From assembly GCA_964370855.1 (NCBI GenBank), contig CAYJMF010000001.1, positions 124,001-188,000 of the forward strand: a stretch of DNA of 64,000 bases, in the 5' to 3' direction. This DNA is from JAKLKS01 sp964370855 (GTDB lineage: Bacteria > Planctomycetota > JAJSAM01 > JAKLKS01). Positions 7,843 to 15,318 of the stretch are shown in pieces (the first letter of the stretch is position 1; each line of letters starts with the position of its first letter). The notes beneath the pieces are model-generated. The model ran no database searches, had not been told where the DNA came from, and was given only the letters and a program-made list of their open reading frames with translations. The position numbers were made by a program, and so were the translations under genes.

Positions 7843-8085
7843 CCGGCCCACGCCGCGGCCGCGGGCACCCTCGCCGACGTACACCGAGGTCTCCACGGTG
7901 AAACGGTAGTTGTGGATCCTCTGGACGGGACCGGCGGGCGAGCGTCTCGAGGCGCGGCGGCGGAACGTCCCCGTGGGCGCGGAGACCCTGGGGATCGTCG
8001 CGCGGCCGGGTTCCTGAGGTCCGACCCTTCCGCCTTTCCCGGTGCTTCTCCCTGGACGCGACCCCGGAGCGACCAGTTCCCACCG
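7843..8085. pseudogene. Mosaic of three degraded gene fragments
   Basis: There is no intact gene between 7840 and 8236. Instead, three pieces of nearby genes lie end to end in the same orientation as their sources. Positions 7843-7909 match 10703-10769 (inside the acetyltransferase gene) with 4 mismatches in 67. Positions 7917-8017 match 6135-6235 (the last 34 codons of sigma fusion 1, including its stop) with 8 mismatches in 101, ungapped. Positions 8022-8085 resemble 6872-6935 (inside the secreted HEAT-like gene), about 80% over the best 48 bp. This looks like recombination debris or the remnants of lost paralogues. Confidence 0.8.
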
Positions 8086-8127
8086 CGGCCAGGACTTCCC
8101 CAGGGCCGCGCGGAAATTGCCGCATCG

Positions 8128-8160
8128 GTCTTGACATCCGTCAAGACATGGCGCTATAGA
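8128..8160 (+). promoter_or_regulatory. Sigma-70-like promoter overlapped by a perfect 8-bp dyad operator
   Basis: A consensus -35 TTGACA (8131-8136) and -10 TATAGA (8155-8160) are separated by 18 bp. The -35 lies inside a perfect inverted repeat, GTCTTGAC (8128-8135), 4-bp spacer, GTCAAGAC (8140-8147). This is one of the clearest promoters in the window and looks repressible. It drives the tyrosine-rich gene at 8237, with a leader of about 70 nt. Confidence 0.72.
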
Positions 8161-8236
8161 TCCACCCGGGTCCGGGGCTCAAGCGATGCGGGTGCATCGT
8201 CGGGGAGCCCCGGAAATTGAAGGGAGGGACACACCA

Positions 8237-8701
8237 ATGAGCAGGATGTTCCTGTTCGCAGCCATCGTCGCGGCCGCCGGCCTGCTGCCCGGCGTCCACT
8301 CGGCCCTGGCCGCTCCGGAGGCCAAGGTCAACGTCTGCCACATGAACTCGTCGAACACGGCGGCCAGCCTCGAATACGACTACTCGGGCTACGAGATCTA
8401 CTACGGCTACTGGGAGTACTCCTGGGACTACCACTACACCTATGCCTACAACTTCGGCAACGTGATCTCCGTGGCGGAGAGCTCCGTCTCCTCCCACGTG
8501 GCCCACGGCGACTCCACCACCTACGGCACGCTCGACAGCTGGACCATCGACTACCTCGAGAACTGGAACCAGTACGACTACTCCACCTCCTACTCGTACG
8601 ACTACGGTTGGTACTACTACTCCTACGACTACTCCGTCGACTACACCAACGGCGACATCAAGAACGGCGACTGCTACACCTGGACCTACACCGAAAACTA
8701 G
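8237..8701 (+). CDS. Tyrosine-rich small secreted protein
   Basis: A 154-residue secreted protein. The signal peptide is residues 1-26 (cleavage near SALAA/PEAK). The mature part has 26 Tyr, with many Asp, Ser and Trp, in loosely repeated YDYS, YYGY and SYDYGWYYYS stretches. VNVCH (Cys34-His35) and NVISVAES...HVAHGD (residues 75-92) resemble the two halves of a short secreted motif (VCH... ITVS...AHLxHGD) that I recall from many bacterial surface proteins. Here the halves are separated by a Tyr-rich insert of about 30 residues. Only two cysteines are present (34 and 146). The start at ATG 8237 has AGGGAGG 9 nt upstream; an upstream ATG (8186) would spoil the signal peptide. Function unknown; adhesion, redox cross-linking or pigment-like roles are guesses. 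Confidence 0.88.
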   Translation: MSRMFLFAAIVAAAGLLPGVHSALAAPEAKVNVCHMNSSNTAASLEYDYSGYEIYYGYWEYSWDYHYTYAYNFGNVISVAESSVSSHVAHGDSTTYGTLDSWTIDYLENWNQYDYSTSYSYDYGWYYYSYDYSVDYTNGDIKNGDCYTWTYTEN

Positions 8702-8765
8702 TCTTCCTCGCGGGCCGTGAACGCGGGGACGGGGGGCTAGCGCTTCCTGTCGCCGGCCGGCCCGG

Positions 8766-10232
8766 ATGACTTCGGGGGGAGACCGGAGGTCGTTCGACCC
8801 CGGTCTCCCCCCACCCCCCCCCCCCAAACCGGGGCGGCCCCCAAAAACNNNNNNNNNNGGCCGGCCGGGATGCCTTCGGGGGCCGACGGGACGGCGACCC
8901 CCCCCGGCCCCCCCCAACCCGCCCACCACATCCGGAGCATCCCCCATCAAGCGTTCGGCGGCCGTCCTCCTCCTCGCGGCGGCGTTCCTCGCCTCGGGCT
9001 ACCTTCTCCTTCGCAGCATCACGCTGCTGGCGGGGGGCGTCGGCACCGGCGACGTCTGCTCGACGGTCTTCGCCCGGGGATGCGACGAGACCCTCCAGGA
9101 CCCCTCCTCGAGGTTCGGCGGCATCCCCCTCGCCGGCTGGGGGGTGATCCACTTCGGCTCCCTCCTCCTGCTTCTCGCCCTCGGTAGGCTCCTCGGAGAG
9201 GCCGTCCGCGGAGCGGCCGCCTCGGCGGCGGCGTTTCTCGCCCTCGCGGGCGGCGTCGCCAGCCTGGCGCTCCTCTGCCGGATCGCCGCCGGCTCCGTCC
9301 CGTTCTGCCCGCTCTGCCTCGTCGTCCACGGGCTCGGCCTCGCGGCCGTCGTTCCGATCCTCCGCTGGAGAGGGCGGCCGGTCGCCGAGATCCTCCGCGA
9401 CGGGAAGGGGGCGGCCGCCTGGCTGCTGGGCCGGGAGGTCGAGCGGCCCGAAGCCGTCCCCCTCCGCGCCCTGACCTTCGCCTGCACCGGCCTCGTCGCC
9501 GTGATCCTCTACCAGTGGATCCTCATCGAGGGAGACCGCGCCCTCCTCCGCGGCAAGGACGTGAACCCGGAGAAGGTCGTCGCCCTGTTCGCCGAGACCC
9601 CGGTGATGGACGTCCCCGTCGCCGCCGACGATCCCTCCCTCGGGCCCGCGACGGCGCGCTCGACCCTCGTCGTATTCAGCGACGCCTTCTGCCCCTCCTG
9701 CCGCGGCTTCTGGAGCGCGCTCCCCCGCGTCGCCGGGCGCCACGGGAGGGACCTGCGGGTGGTGTTCAAGCACTTCCCCCTCGACCCCGCGTGCAACTCG
9801 ATGTCGGAAAGGGGGATCCATCCCCACGCCTGCGCCGCGGGCGTCGCCCTCGAGGCGGCGCGGAAGCAGGACAAGTTCTGGCAGTTCCTGGCCGTGGTCG
9901 AATCCCCCCGCCCCCAGGGGAAAGGGGAGGACGTCTTCCTCAAGGCCGCGAAGGCCGTGGGGCTCGACATCGACCGATTCCAGGCCGACATCCAGGACCC
10001 GGCCGGACGGGCCCGCCTCGAGCGGGATGTGGCCCTCGGCCAGCGCCTCGGCGTCGAGGCGACGCCGACGATGTTCCTCGACGGGCGCCGGATCGAGAAC
10101 GCCACCCCGAAGGTGATCGAGATCCTGCTCGCCCACCTCCTCGGCAAGGGGAGGCCGGACGGAGCGGGGGAGCCGGAGGGGCACGACGATCACGAGGGCC
10201 ACGACGGGTCCCGGGACGACGGGCACCGCTGA
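8766..10232 (+). CDS. Vitamin K epoxide reductase - DsbA thioredoxin fusion, membrane thiol oxidant (start uncertain because of gap)
   Basis: A membrane protein that combines both halves of a disulfide-forming system. The VKOR half (roughly 60 to 220) has the paired cysteines of CSTVFARGC, the FGGIPLAGWG loop, several membrane helices and the redox pair FCPLCLVVH. The second half is an extracytoplasmic DsbA-like thioredoxin domain with CxxC in FSDAFCPSCRGFW and the cis-Pro loop VEATPTMFL. It ends in a His/Asp-rich tail (HDDHEGHDGSRDDGHR). DsbA would oxidise secreted proteins and VKOR would pass electrons to quinone. No start codon lies in frame between the gap and the first helix, so the start is before the gap (ATG 8766 used) or was damaged by homopolymer errors. 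The first 30 residues are therefore doubtful. Confidence 0.85.
   Translation: MTSGGDRRSFDPGLPPPPPPKPGRPPKXXXXGRPGCLRGPTGRRPPPAPPNPPTTSGASPIKRSAAVLLLAAAFLASGYLLLRSITLLAGGVGTGDVCSTVFARGCDETLQDPSSRFGGIPLAGWGVIHFGSLLLLLALGRLLGEAVRGAAASAAAFLALAGGVASLALLCRIAAGSVPFCPLCLVVHGLGLAAVVPILRWRGRPVAEILRDGKGAAAWLLGREVERPEAVPLRALTFACTGLVAVILYQWILIEGDRALLRGKDVNPEKVVALFAETPVMDVPVAADDPSLGPATARSTLVVFSDAFCPSCRGFWSALPRVAGRHGRDLRVVFKHFPLDPACNSMSERGIHPHACAAGVALEAARKQDKFWQFLAVVESPRPQGKGEDVFLKAAKAVGLDIDRFQADIQDPAGRARLERDVALGQRLGVEATPTMFLDGRRIENATPKVIEILLAHLLGKGRPDGAGEPEGHDDHEGHDGSRDDGHR
8849..8858. other. Assembly gap (10 Ns) with low-complexity flanks
   Basis: Ten Ns join two contigs. The sequence before (near 8752-8790) and after (near 8859-8890) the gap is similar: GGCCGGCC followed by GGATGnCTTCGGGGG. 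Both sides have long C runs. The gap may hide a small duplication or be a collapsed repeat, and base calls around it may be unreliable. Confidence 0.95.
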
Positions 10233-10269
10233 GCCCCCGCCGGTGGCCCCGCGGGAGGGGAGAGAGGGA

Positions 10270-10317
10270 GTTGCGGACGCGCGCGGGGTCCCCGCTTCCG
10301 CGGCCTCCCTCCGCAAC
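10270..10317. terminator. Nested hairpin between convergent genes
   Basis: GTTGCGGA (10270-10277) pairs with TCCGCAAC (10310-10317), and GCGGGGTCCCCGC (10283-10295) forms an inner stem. It lies between the convergent VKOR-DsbA and acetyltransferase genes. There is no T-run, so a GC-type bidirectional terminator is only likely. Confidence 0.5.
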
Positions 10318-10374
10318 CGCGGCTTCGCGAGCGCGCTGGTGCTCCGTGCATCGGCGGAGGCGCGGGCGGCGAGT

Positions 10375-10391
10375 GTATCCCTTGGTGATAC
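10375..10391. repeat. 17-bp dyad GTATC-N7-GATAC, copy 1
   Basis: GTATC and GATAC are separated by exactly 7 bp in a convergent intergenic region, 39 bp past the acetyltransferase stop. Three more copies with the same spacing occur at 19569, 27173 and 41324. Confidence 0.75.
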
Positions 10392-10429
10392 GCAGCGTCG
10401 ACCGCCTCGGCTTCGTCGGGGGGCCTCCC

Positions 10430-11017
10430 CTACCCGCCGCCGCCGGGGACCGCGATGTCGACGGCGACCTCCGGGGACCGCACCTCCCCCGGATCCGCCA
10501 CCCGCGGCCCGAGGGGCCGCTCCCAGAATCCGACGTCGTGCCACGTTCCGAACTTGAAGCCCACGGCCCGGAAGACGCCGACGGGCGAGAGCCCCGTCGC
10601 CTCGTGGAGGCGGACGCTCGCGGGGTTCGGCAGGGTGATGCCGGCGACGGCGGTGCGGAACCCCTGCGCCTCGAGCAGCGGGAAGAGGACGCCGTAGAGC
10701 GTCCGGCCCACGCCGCGGCCCCGGGCCCCCTCGGCGACGTACACCGAGGTCTCCACGGTGAAGCGGTAGGCGGGCCGGTCCCGGAAGGGGGAGCCCCAGG
10801 CGAAGCCGAGGACCTTCCCCCCCTCCTCGTGGACGAGGCAGGGCGCGAACCCGCGCCGCGCCGCCAGGCGCGCGCGGAACTCCTCCGCGCCGGGGGGGAC
10901 GAGTTCGAAGGAGATGGCGGTGTCGCGGACGACGGGGTCGTAGATCGCGGCCATCGCCTCCGCGTCCCCCGGGAGGGCGGTGCGGATGCGGGCGGCGCGG
11001 GAGGGCTGCGGGGCCAT
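10430..11017 (-). CDS. GNAT N-acetyltransferase, phosphinothricin-acetyltransferase-like
   Basis: A 195-residue cytoplasmic acetyltransferase. AAIYDPVVRDTAISFE at the N-terminus and FRARLAARRGFAPCLVHE resemble the Pat/Bar subgroup of GNATs. Motif A, with the acetyl-CoA pyrophosphate loop, is YVAEGARGRGVGRTLYG, and motif B is PNPASVRLHEATGL followed by FKFGTWHDVGFWERPL. The substrate cannot be read from sequence; amino acids or related amines are typical. ATG 11017 is used; ATG 11029 would add four residues. It is convergent with the VKOR-DsbA gene and divergent from the DUF1697 gene. A 67-bp piece of its middle is copied at 7843-7909. Confidence 0.9.
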   Translation of the reverse strand: MAPQPSRAARIRTALPGDAEAMAAIYDPVVRDTAISFELVPPGAEEFRARLAARRGFAPCLVHEEGGKVLGFAWGSPFRDRPAYRFTVETSVYVAEGARGRGVGRTLYGVLFPLLEAQGFRTAVAGITLPNPASVRLHEATGLSPVGVFRAVGFKFGTWHDVGFWERPLGPRVADPGEVRSPEVAVDIAVPGGGG

Positions 11018-11084
11018 GGGACGGCGCATCCTATCCGGCGGCCGAGGGATGGCAAGCGGGAGCCTCACGGGGTAGAACCTCCCC

Positions 11085-11642
11085 ATGGCCCGCATGGTCG
11101 CGCTGCTCCGCGGCATCAACGTCGGCGGGCACCGGAAGGTGCCCATGGCAGACCTCCGCGCCCTCGCCGGTGAGCTGGGCTTCCGCGACGAGATGACCTG
11201 GATCCAGAGCGGCAATCTCGTCTTCGGATCCCCCCTCGGCCCGGATGCCGCCGCGGCGAAGCTCGCGCGGGGAATCGAGGAGCGGTTCGGCTTCCCCGTG
11301 GACCTCGTGGTCCGGACCGGGGAGCAGTGGAAGAAACTCGCCGCCGGGAACCCCCTCCCGGATGAATCCGCCTCCGCGCCGGACCGCGTGATGCTCCTCC
11401 TGTCGCGGGAACCCCCGCTCCCCGGCGCCGCCGCCGCCCTCCGCGAGCGGGCCCGGGACGGCGAGCGCATCGAGGCCGCCGCCGGCGCCCTCTGGATCCA
11501 CCACCCCGGGGGGGCCGGGAAGTCCCGCCTGTCGCCGGCTCTCGTGGACCGCCTCGTCGGCTCCCCGACGACGGCGCGGAACTGGACCACGGTGCGGGCG
11601 ATCGGGGAGCTGCTCGAGGGGCGGATCCCGTCGAAGCGGTGA
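11085..11642 (+). CDS. DUF1697 family protein
   Basis: A 185-residue cytoplasmic protein with the DUF1697 signature: MVALLRGINVGGHRKVPMADL at the N-terminus (core LLRGINVGGHRKVPM), IQSGNLVF and the C-terminal SPALVDRLVGSPTTARNW. The family is widespread, usually single-gene and of unknown biochemical role. There is no Shine-Dalgarno; TAGAAC at 11073-11078 sits 6 nt before ATG 11085, so the transcript may be leaderless. It is divergent from the acetyltransferase gene. Confidence 0.92.
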   Translation: MARMVALLRGINVGGHRKVPMADLRALAGELGFRDEMTWIQSGNLVFGSPLGPDAAAAKLARGIEERFGFPVDLVVRTGEQWKKLAAGNPLPDESASAPDRVMLLLSREPPLPGAAAALRERARDGERIEAAAGALWIHHPGGAGKSRLSPALVDRLVGSPTTARNWTTVRAIGELLEGRIPSKR

Positions 11643-11730
11643 CGGGCATCGCACCACATTGACCGCGGGGAGTTGCAGAGCGGGGGAGCCTGTCACCGAC
11701 CCGGTCGCCGATCGCGCGGGGATCCACCCA

Positions 11731-11770
11731 TTGCATATGCATTTGCACATGCATGAATCACGGGTACACT
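11731..11770 (+). promoter_or_regulatory. Promoter with two spaced TGCATATGCA-type half-operators upstream of the Phd antitoxin
   Basis: A -35 TTGCAC (11743-11748) and -10 TACACT (11765-11770) are separated by 16 bp. A perfect 10-bp palindrome TGCATATGCA (11732-11741) and a near copy TGCACATGCA (11744-11753) are spaced 12 bp apart and cover the -35. This is the layout expected for an autorepressed antitoxin promoter. Confidence 0.7.
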
Positions 11771-11817
11771 CCGGCCGTTCGGCGACGGCCCCCGCATCGG
11801 ACCACGGAGGAGATCCC

Positions 11818-12063
11818 GTGAAGACGGTCAGCGTGCGAGACCTCCAGAAGACCCTGCGCAAGCGGGTCGAGGAGAGCCAGAAGGAGCGCGTGGTCGTGAC
11901 CCGGCACGGGCACCCGGCCGCGATCCTGATCGGGGTCGAGGGGATGGACTGGGAGCAGGTCCTCCTCCAGACCGACGCCGCCTTCTGGCGGATGATCCAG
12001 GCCCGCCGGAAGGAGAGGGCCGTCCCCCTCGCCAAGGTGAAGAAGCGGCTCGGAATCCGGTAG
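11818..12063 (+). CDS. Phd/YefM-family antitoxin without adjacent toxin
   Basis: An 81-residue protein. The N-terminal MKTVSVRDLQKTLRKRVEE and VVVTRHGHPAAILIG match the Phd/YefM DNA-binding fold, in which dimers bind a palindromic operator and the C-terminal tail wraps the toxin. GTG 11818 has GGAGGAG 5 nt upstream. The tail (AFWRMIQARRKERAVPLAKVKKRL) is basic and helical; its core RMIQARRKERA is unusually basic for a toxin-binding tail. No Doc, YoeB or PIN toxin follows: the next gene is convergent. It is an orphan antitoxin, a solitary regulator, or part of a pair whose toxin was lost. Confidence 0.88.
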   Translation: MKTVSVRDLQKTLRKRVEESQKERVVVTRHGHPAAILIGVEGMDWEQVLLQTDAAFWRMIQARRKERAVPLAKVKKRLGIR

Positions 12064-12066
12064 GGA

Positions 12067-12097
12067 GGCATTGCCCGGGTCCGGCCCGGGTGATGCC
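12067..12097. terminator. Strong bidirectional hairpin terminator
   Basis: GGCAT-TG-CCCGGG, loop TCCGG, then CCCGGG-TG-ATGCC form a 13-pair stem (two G-U wobbles) directly after the antitoxin stop and 33 bp from the end of the convergent sigma fusion 2. Confidence 0.75.
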
Positions 12098-12129
12098 ACG
12101 GCGGCCGGGACGACCCTCCCACCGGAGCG

Positions 12130-15100
12130 CTACTCCACGCGCACGACCCCGCCCGCCGGCACCTCGAACTCCCGAACCACCGTCCAGCCCCGCGGGTCGT
12201 TCCACGAGGTGGACACCTTCGGAATGCGGCGGACGAGCCGGACGCGACCCGCGGGCATCCGGGGGACGGCGAACTTCCCGTCCGCCCCCGCCGTCACGAC
12301 GGCGGAGGCCCAGCGCCCCCCCTCCCCCTCCCACACGCAGGCGAAGGGCGCCAGCGAGGCGTCGACCGTCCCCTCCACCCGGCCGAGGGGGAGCTCCAAC
12401 ATCCACGGGTTCTCCCCGGGCAGGAGTTCCACCGCGTCGAAGACGCGGAGGATCCCCTCGGGACCGCCAAGCGCCACCCGCCACGGGCCCGGAGCGGCGG
12501 CGGGAATCGAAAAGACCCCGTCGGCGCCGAGGGTGGCTGTCGCCGGGATCGCGGCGTAGGTCGCGTCGGGAATCGCGTCCACGGGGGAGAGGAGCCCCGC
12601 CGTCCAGCCCGCCGCGCCGCCGGGACCCTCCACGGACAGCCGCCCGCGGAGGACCGCCACCCCTTCCCCCGTCAGGTCGAGATCGCGCGTGACGGTGCGC
12701 CCCTCCTCCACGGCGCAGTTCCACCGGAACTCGCTCGTGCCGGGCCCGAAGGCCCCGCCGTCCCGCGCGGGCACGAGGCGGTCGTACTGCTGGAGGATCC
12801 AGGGCCCGGGGAGGAGCCCCTCGAAGCGGTAGCGCCCGTCGGCCCCCACGCGGAGGGACCGCGGTCGGGCGTCCCCGCGGTGGAGGGCCACGATGACCCC
12901 GTCGGGGCTCCGCCCCGCCGGCATCCGGACCTCTCCCGTGAGTGTCCCGCCCCGCCCGAGGGGAATCTCGATGCCGGACACGCCGCCGGCGGGATCGAAA
13001 TCGAAGGGCCCCGCCTCCGCCGGCGCGAAGCCGTCGGCCTCGACGCGGACCACGTATCGACCGGCGTTCTTCAGCGGCAGGGTGAACGCCCCCTCCGGTC
13101 CGGAACGCGCCTCGGCCTTGGGGTCGGGGTACCAGCGGAGGGGGAGCCCGTCCACGGTGGCCTTGGACCCCGCTCCCACGACGGACAACGCCGCCACGCG
13201 GGCCCCGGGCACAGGGCTCTCCCCGTCGAGAACCCGCCCCTCGAGGGCGGCGACGGGATCGAGAACGCACTCCACCGCGTCGGGCCCGGTGAGGGGGTCG
13301 AAGGGGCCGAGTTCCCGGTCCGCGAAGCCGGGGGCGCTCACCTCGATCTTGAAGGGGAAGCCCGGCGCCAGGAACTCCGCGGTGCCCTCATGATGCTCCC
13401 CCGGCGGGACGCCGAAGAAGGAGTCAAAGCGGACCGCAGCGGGAGTCAGGTGGGCGCGCCACGAGATGACGGGCTCCCCGGTCCGGCTCCTGATCGAAAG
13501 TGCCACGCGGCGCGGCGCCGGGAACCTCATCTCGACGTCCCGATCCCCGGGATGGAGAGGCCAGGCGAGGGATGCTCCCCAGCGCCGATAGGGGTCCTTC
13601 ACGAGCAAAGTGACCGTTCCCTGGTAGGCGGTGGGTATGCGGAACCGGCCGTCGGGCCCCCTATCCACCTTCTGCGTGTTCAACCTGCCGGGTGCCTCGA
13701 TGTGGGCGGAGAAGTCCAACGGATCCTTCAGGACGGTTCCATCGGGTGCCAGGACTCGCCCCTCCACCCAGTCCTCGGGCCGCTCCGTTTCGATGCGAAG
13801 GTCCGTCCGCGCCTCCGTCCCGGCGCCGACCTCCACGGGATCGCTGCGCCCCGCGCGGTAGCCCGTACGCCCCGCCCAGAGGTGCACCGTGCCCGCGGGC
13901 ACGCCCTCCAGCAGGAACCCTCCCGTCCCGTCCGTGGCAGCGGGAACCCCGTGCGTGAGAATCTCCCGCCCGAGGAGGCGCCGCTCCTCGACGGGGCCCT
14001 TCGCACGTTCCGTCGCCTCCAGCCCGACCCACGCATCGGCAACCGGGGCGCCCTCCCCGTCGAGGACCCGGCCGGCGATGGAGCCACCGGGACCGAGGGG
14101 GATGTCGCCGAGGGCCAGTTCCCGCTCCGCCACCACCCTGACGGCGAGGGCCCGGGTCTCCCTCCCGACGGCGGCCACGACCAGGGTGACGCGGTACTCC
14201 GTCTCCGGCCGCTTCCGCCATCCGGCCATGGGCGGCAGGGCGACGGCGAGCCGGCAGACGCCGTCCGGCCCCGTCCGCGCGCTCCCCTCGCCGTCCCCGG
14301 GCAGGATCGAGATCCGGGCACCTTCGATCGCCCTCCCCGTCTCCTCCACCACGCGCCCCGTCACCGTGAAGGGGATGCTCTCCGCCTTGAAGGAGGGTCC
14401 GCGCGGCTCGACGGGGGCGATGGCCGGGGGGGCGAGGGCCCCGGTTGAATCCCCGGGAGTCGGCCCCTTCCCCCCGGTCCCCTCCCCAAGAGCCGGGTCC
14501 GCTGTCCTATGGGGCCGGGGGGAATCCCCCGGCCCCCGCCAGAGGAGCCCCGCCGCGATAAGCACGCCCCCCGCCCCCCCCCCCGCCTTCGCCGCGGTCC
14601 CCATGAGAAGCCCTCCTCCCGTCGCCGCCGCCGCGGCCCCTCCCGCGGTTCCGGCCGCGGTCGGTACTCCCTGTTCGCGCGCCAGCGGCAGCACGATCGC
14701 CATCCACGCTGCGCGATTCCCGCCGTTCTCCGCGTCGAGCCGCTCCCGAAGGAGTTCGAGGGCCCGCTTCAGCCGCCAGCGCACCGTCCCCTCCGGCGTT
14801 CCCTGGCGCCGCGCGATCTCCACGGAGGACATCCCCTCGTGGAAGCGGAGGAGGACCGTCGATCGAAACGGCTCCTCCAGGCCGGCGACGAGGGCCGCGA
14901 GCCGGCGCGCCGTCTCGAGGCGGGACGCCAGCTCCTCCGGCGACGGAAGCGGGGAGCGCTCCGGCCGGGCGGCGGCCTCCTCCCTCCGCTCCCTCCGGCC
15001 CGACTCGCGGAGGTCACGCCTGCGGAAGTTGCGCAGGACCGTGGCGAGCCAGGGGCGGACCGGTCCCCGGTCGTCGGGCGGGTGCTCCAGGGCGGCGAGC

Positions 15101-15222
15101 CAGGTCTCCTGGACCAGGTCGTCGGCGGCCGCGGAGTCCCGCACGAGGGACGCGGCGAAGGCCCGGATCCACCCGGCGTGGGCCAGGAGGTCCTCGATCC
15201 GGACGGGAGCGGGCTCGGGCAT
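12130..15222 (-). CDS. ECF sigma factor fused to membrane helix and CarboxypepD_reg repeats (sigma fusion 2)
   Basis: A 1030-residue fusion. Residues 1-165 form an ECF sigma factor, with region 2 (SAAADDLVQETWLAALEH) and region 4 (LEEPFRSTVLLRFHEGMS, GTPEGTVRWRLKRALELL). A Gly/Ala-rich segment at about 208-228 (GGGAGGVLIAAGLLW) is the probable membrane helix, weaker than in the other two fusions. A Pro-rich stalk and seven or eight CarboxypepD_reg repeats follow (e.g. IAGRVLDGEGAPVADAWV, LEGRVLDGESPVPGARV). The sigma part should be cytoplasmic and the repeats extracytoplasmic. The start CAT is at 15220-15222; only a weak CGAGG precedes it. An internal ATG at 14604 has GGGAGGAGGG upstream. No anti-sigma gene is near. 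The function of the outer part is unknown. Confidence 0.9.
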   Translation of the reverse strand: MPEPAPVRIEDLLAHAGWIRAFAASLVRDSAAADDLVQETWLAALEHPPDDRGPVRPWLATVLRNFRRRDLRESGRRERREEAAARPERSPLPSPEELASRLETARRLAALVAGLEEPFRSTVLLRFHEGMSSVEIARRQGTPEGTVRWRLKRALELLRERLDAENGGNRAAWMAIVLPLAREQGVPTAAGTAGGAAAAATGGGLLMGTAAKAGGGAGGVLIAAGLLWRGPGDSPRPHRTADPALGEGTGGKGPTPGDSTGALAPPAIAPVEPRGPSFKAESIPFTVTGRVVEETGRAIEGARISILPGDGEGSARTGPDGVCRLAVALPPMAGWRKRPETEYRVTLVVAAVGRETRALAVRVVAERELALGDIPLGPGGSIAGRVLDGEGAPVADAWVGLEATERAKGPVEERRLLGREILTHGVPAATDGTGGFLLEGVPAGTVHLWAGRTGYRAGRSDPVEVGAGTEARTDLRIETERPEDWVEGRVLAPDGTVLKDPLDFSAHIEAPGRLNTQKVDRGPDGRFRIPTAYQGTVTLLVKDPYRRWGASLAWPLHPGDRDVEMRFPAPRRVALSIRSRTGEPVISWRAHLTPAAVRFDSFFGVPPGEHHEGTAEFLAPGFPFKIEVSAPGFADRELGPFDPLTGPDAVECVLDPVAALEGRVLDGESPVPGARVAALSVVGAGSKATVDGLPLRWYPDPKAEARSGPEGAFTLPLKNAGRYVVRVEADGFAPAEAGPFDFDPAGGVSGIEIPLGRGGTLTGEVRMPAGRSPDGVIVALHRGDARPRSLRVGADGRYRFEGLLPGPWILQQYDRLVPARDGGAFGPGTSEFRWNCAVEEGRTVTRDLDLTGEGVAVLRGRLSVEGPGGAAGWTAGLLSPVDAIPDATYAAIPATATLGADGVFSIPAAAPGPWRVALGGPEGILRVFDAVELLPGENPWMLELPLGRVEGTVDASLAPFACVWEGEGGRWASAVVTAGADGKFAVPRMPAGRVRLVRRIPKVSTSWNDPRGWTVVREFEVPAGGVVRVE
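14602..14620 (-). promoter_or_regulatory. Internal Shine-Dalgarno and in-frame ATG before the membrane helix of sigma fusion 2
   Basis: On the minus strand GGGAGGAGGG (14620-14611) lies 6 nt before in-frame ATG 14604 (Met207). It is encoded by Gly codons GGA GGA GGG, of which GGA is locally uncommon. This is the same position as in the other two sigma fusions. Confidence 0.5.
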
Positions 15223-15318
15223 CCTCGAACATCATGCCGCCGGGGGCGGGATCGTTGGCGGCCGCATCGGAACGGCCGGGGTGAAGAGGGCGGGCCGCCG
15301 TGGTAATCTCGGGGCATC

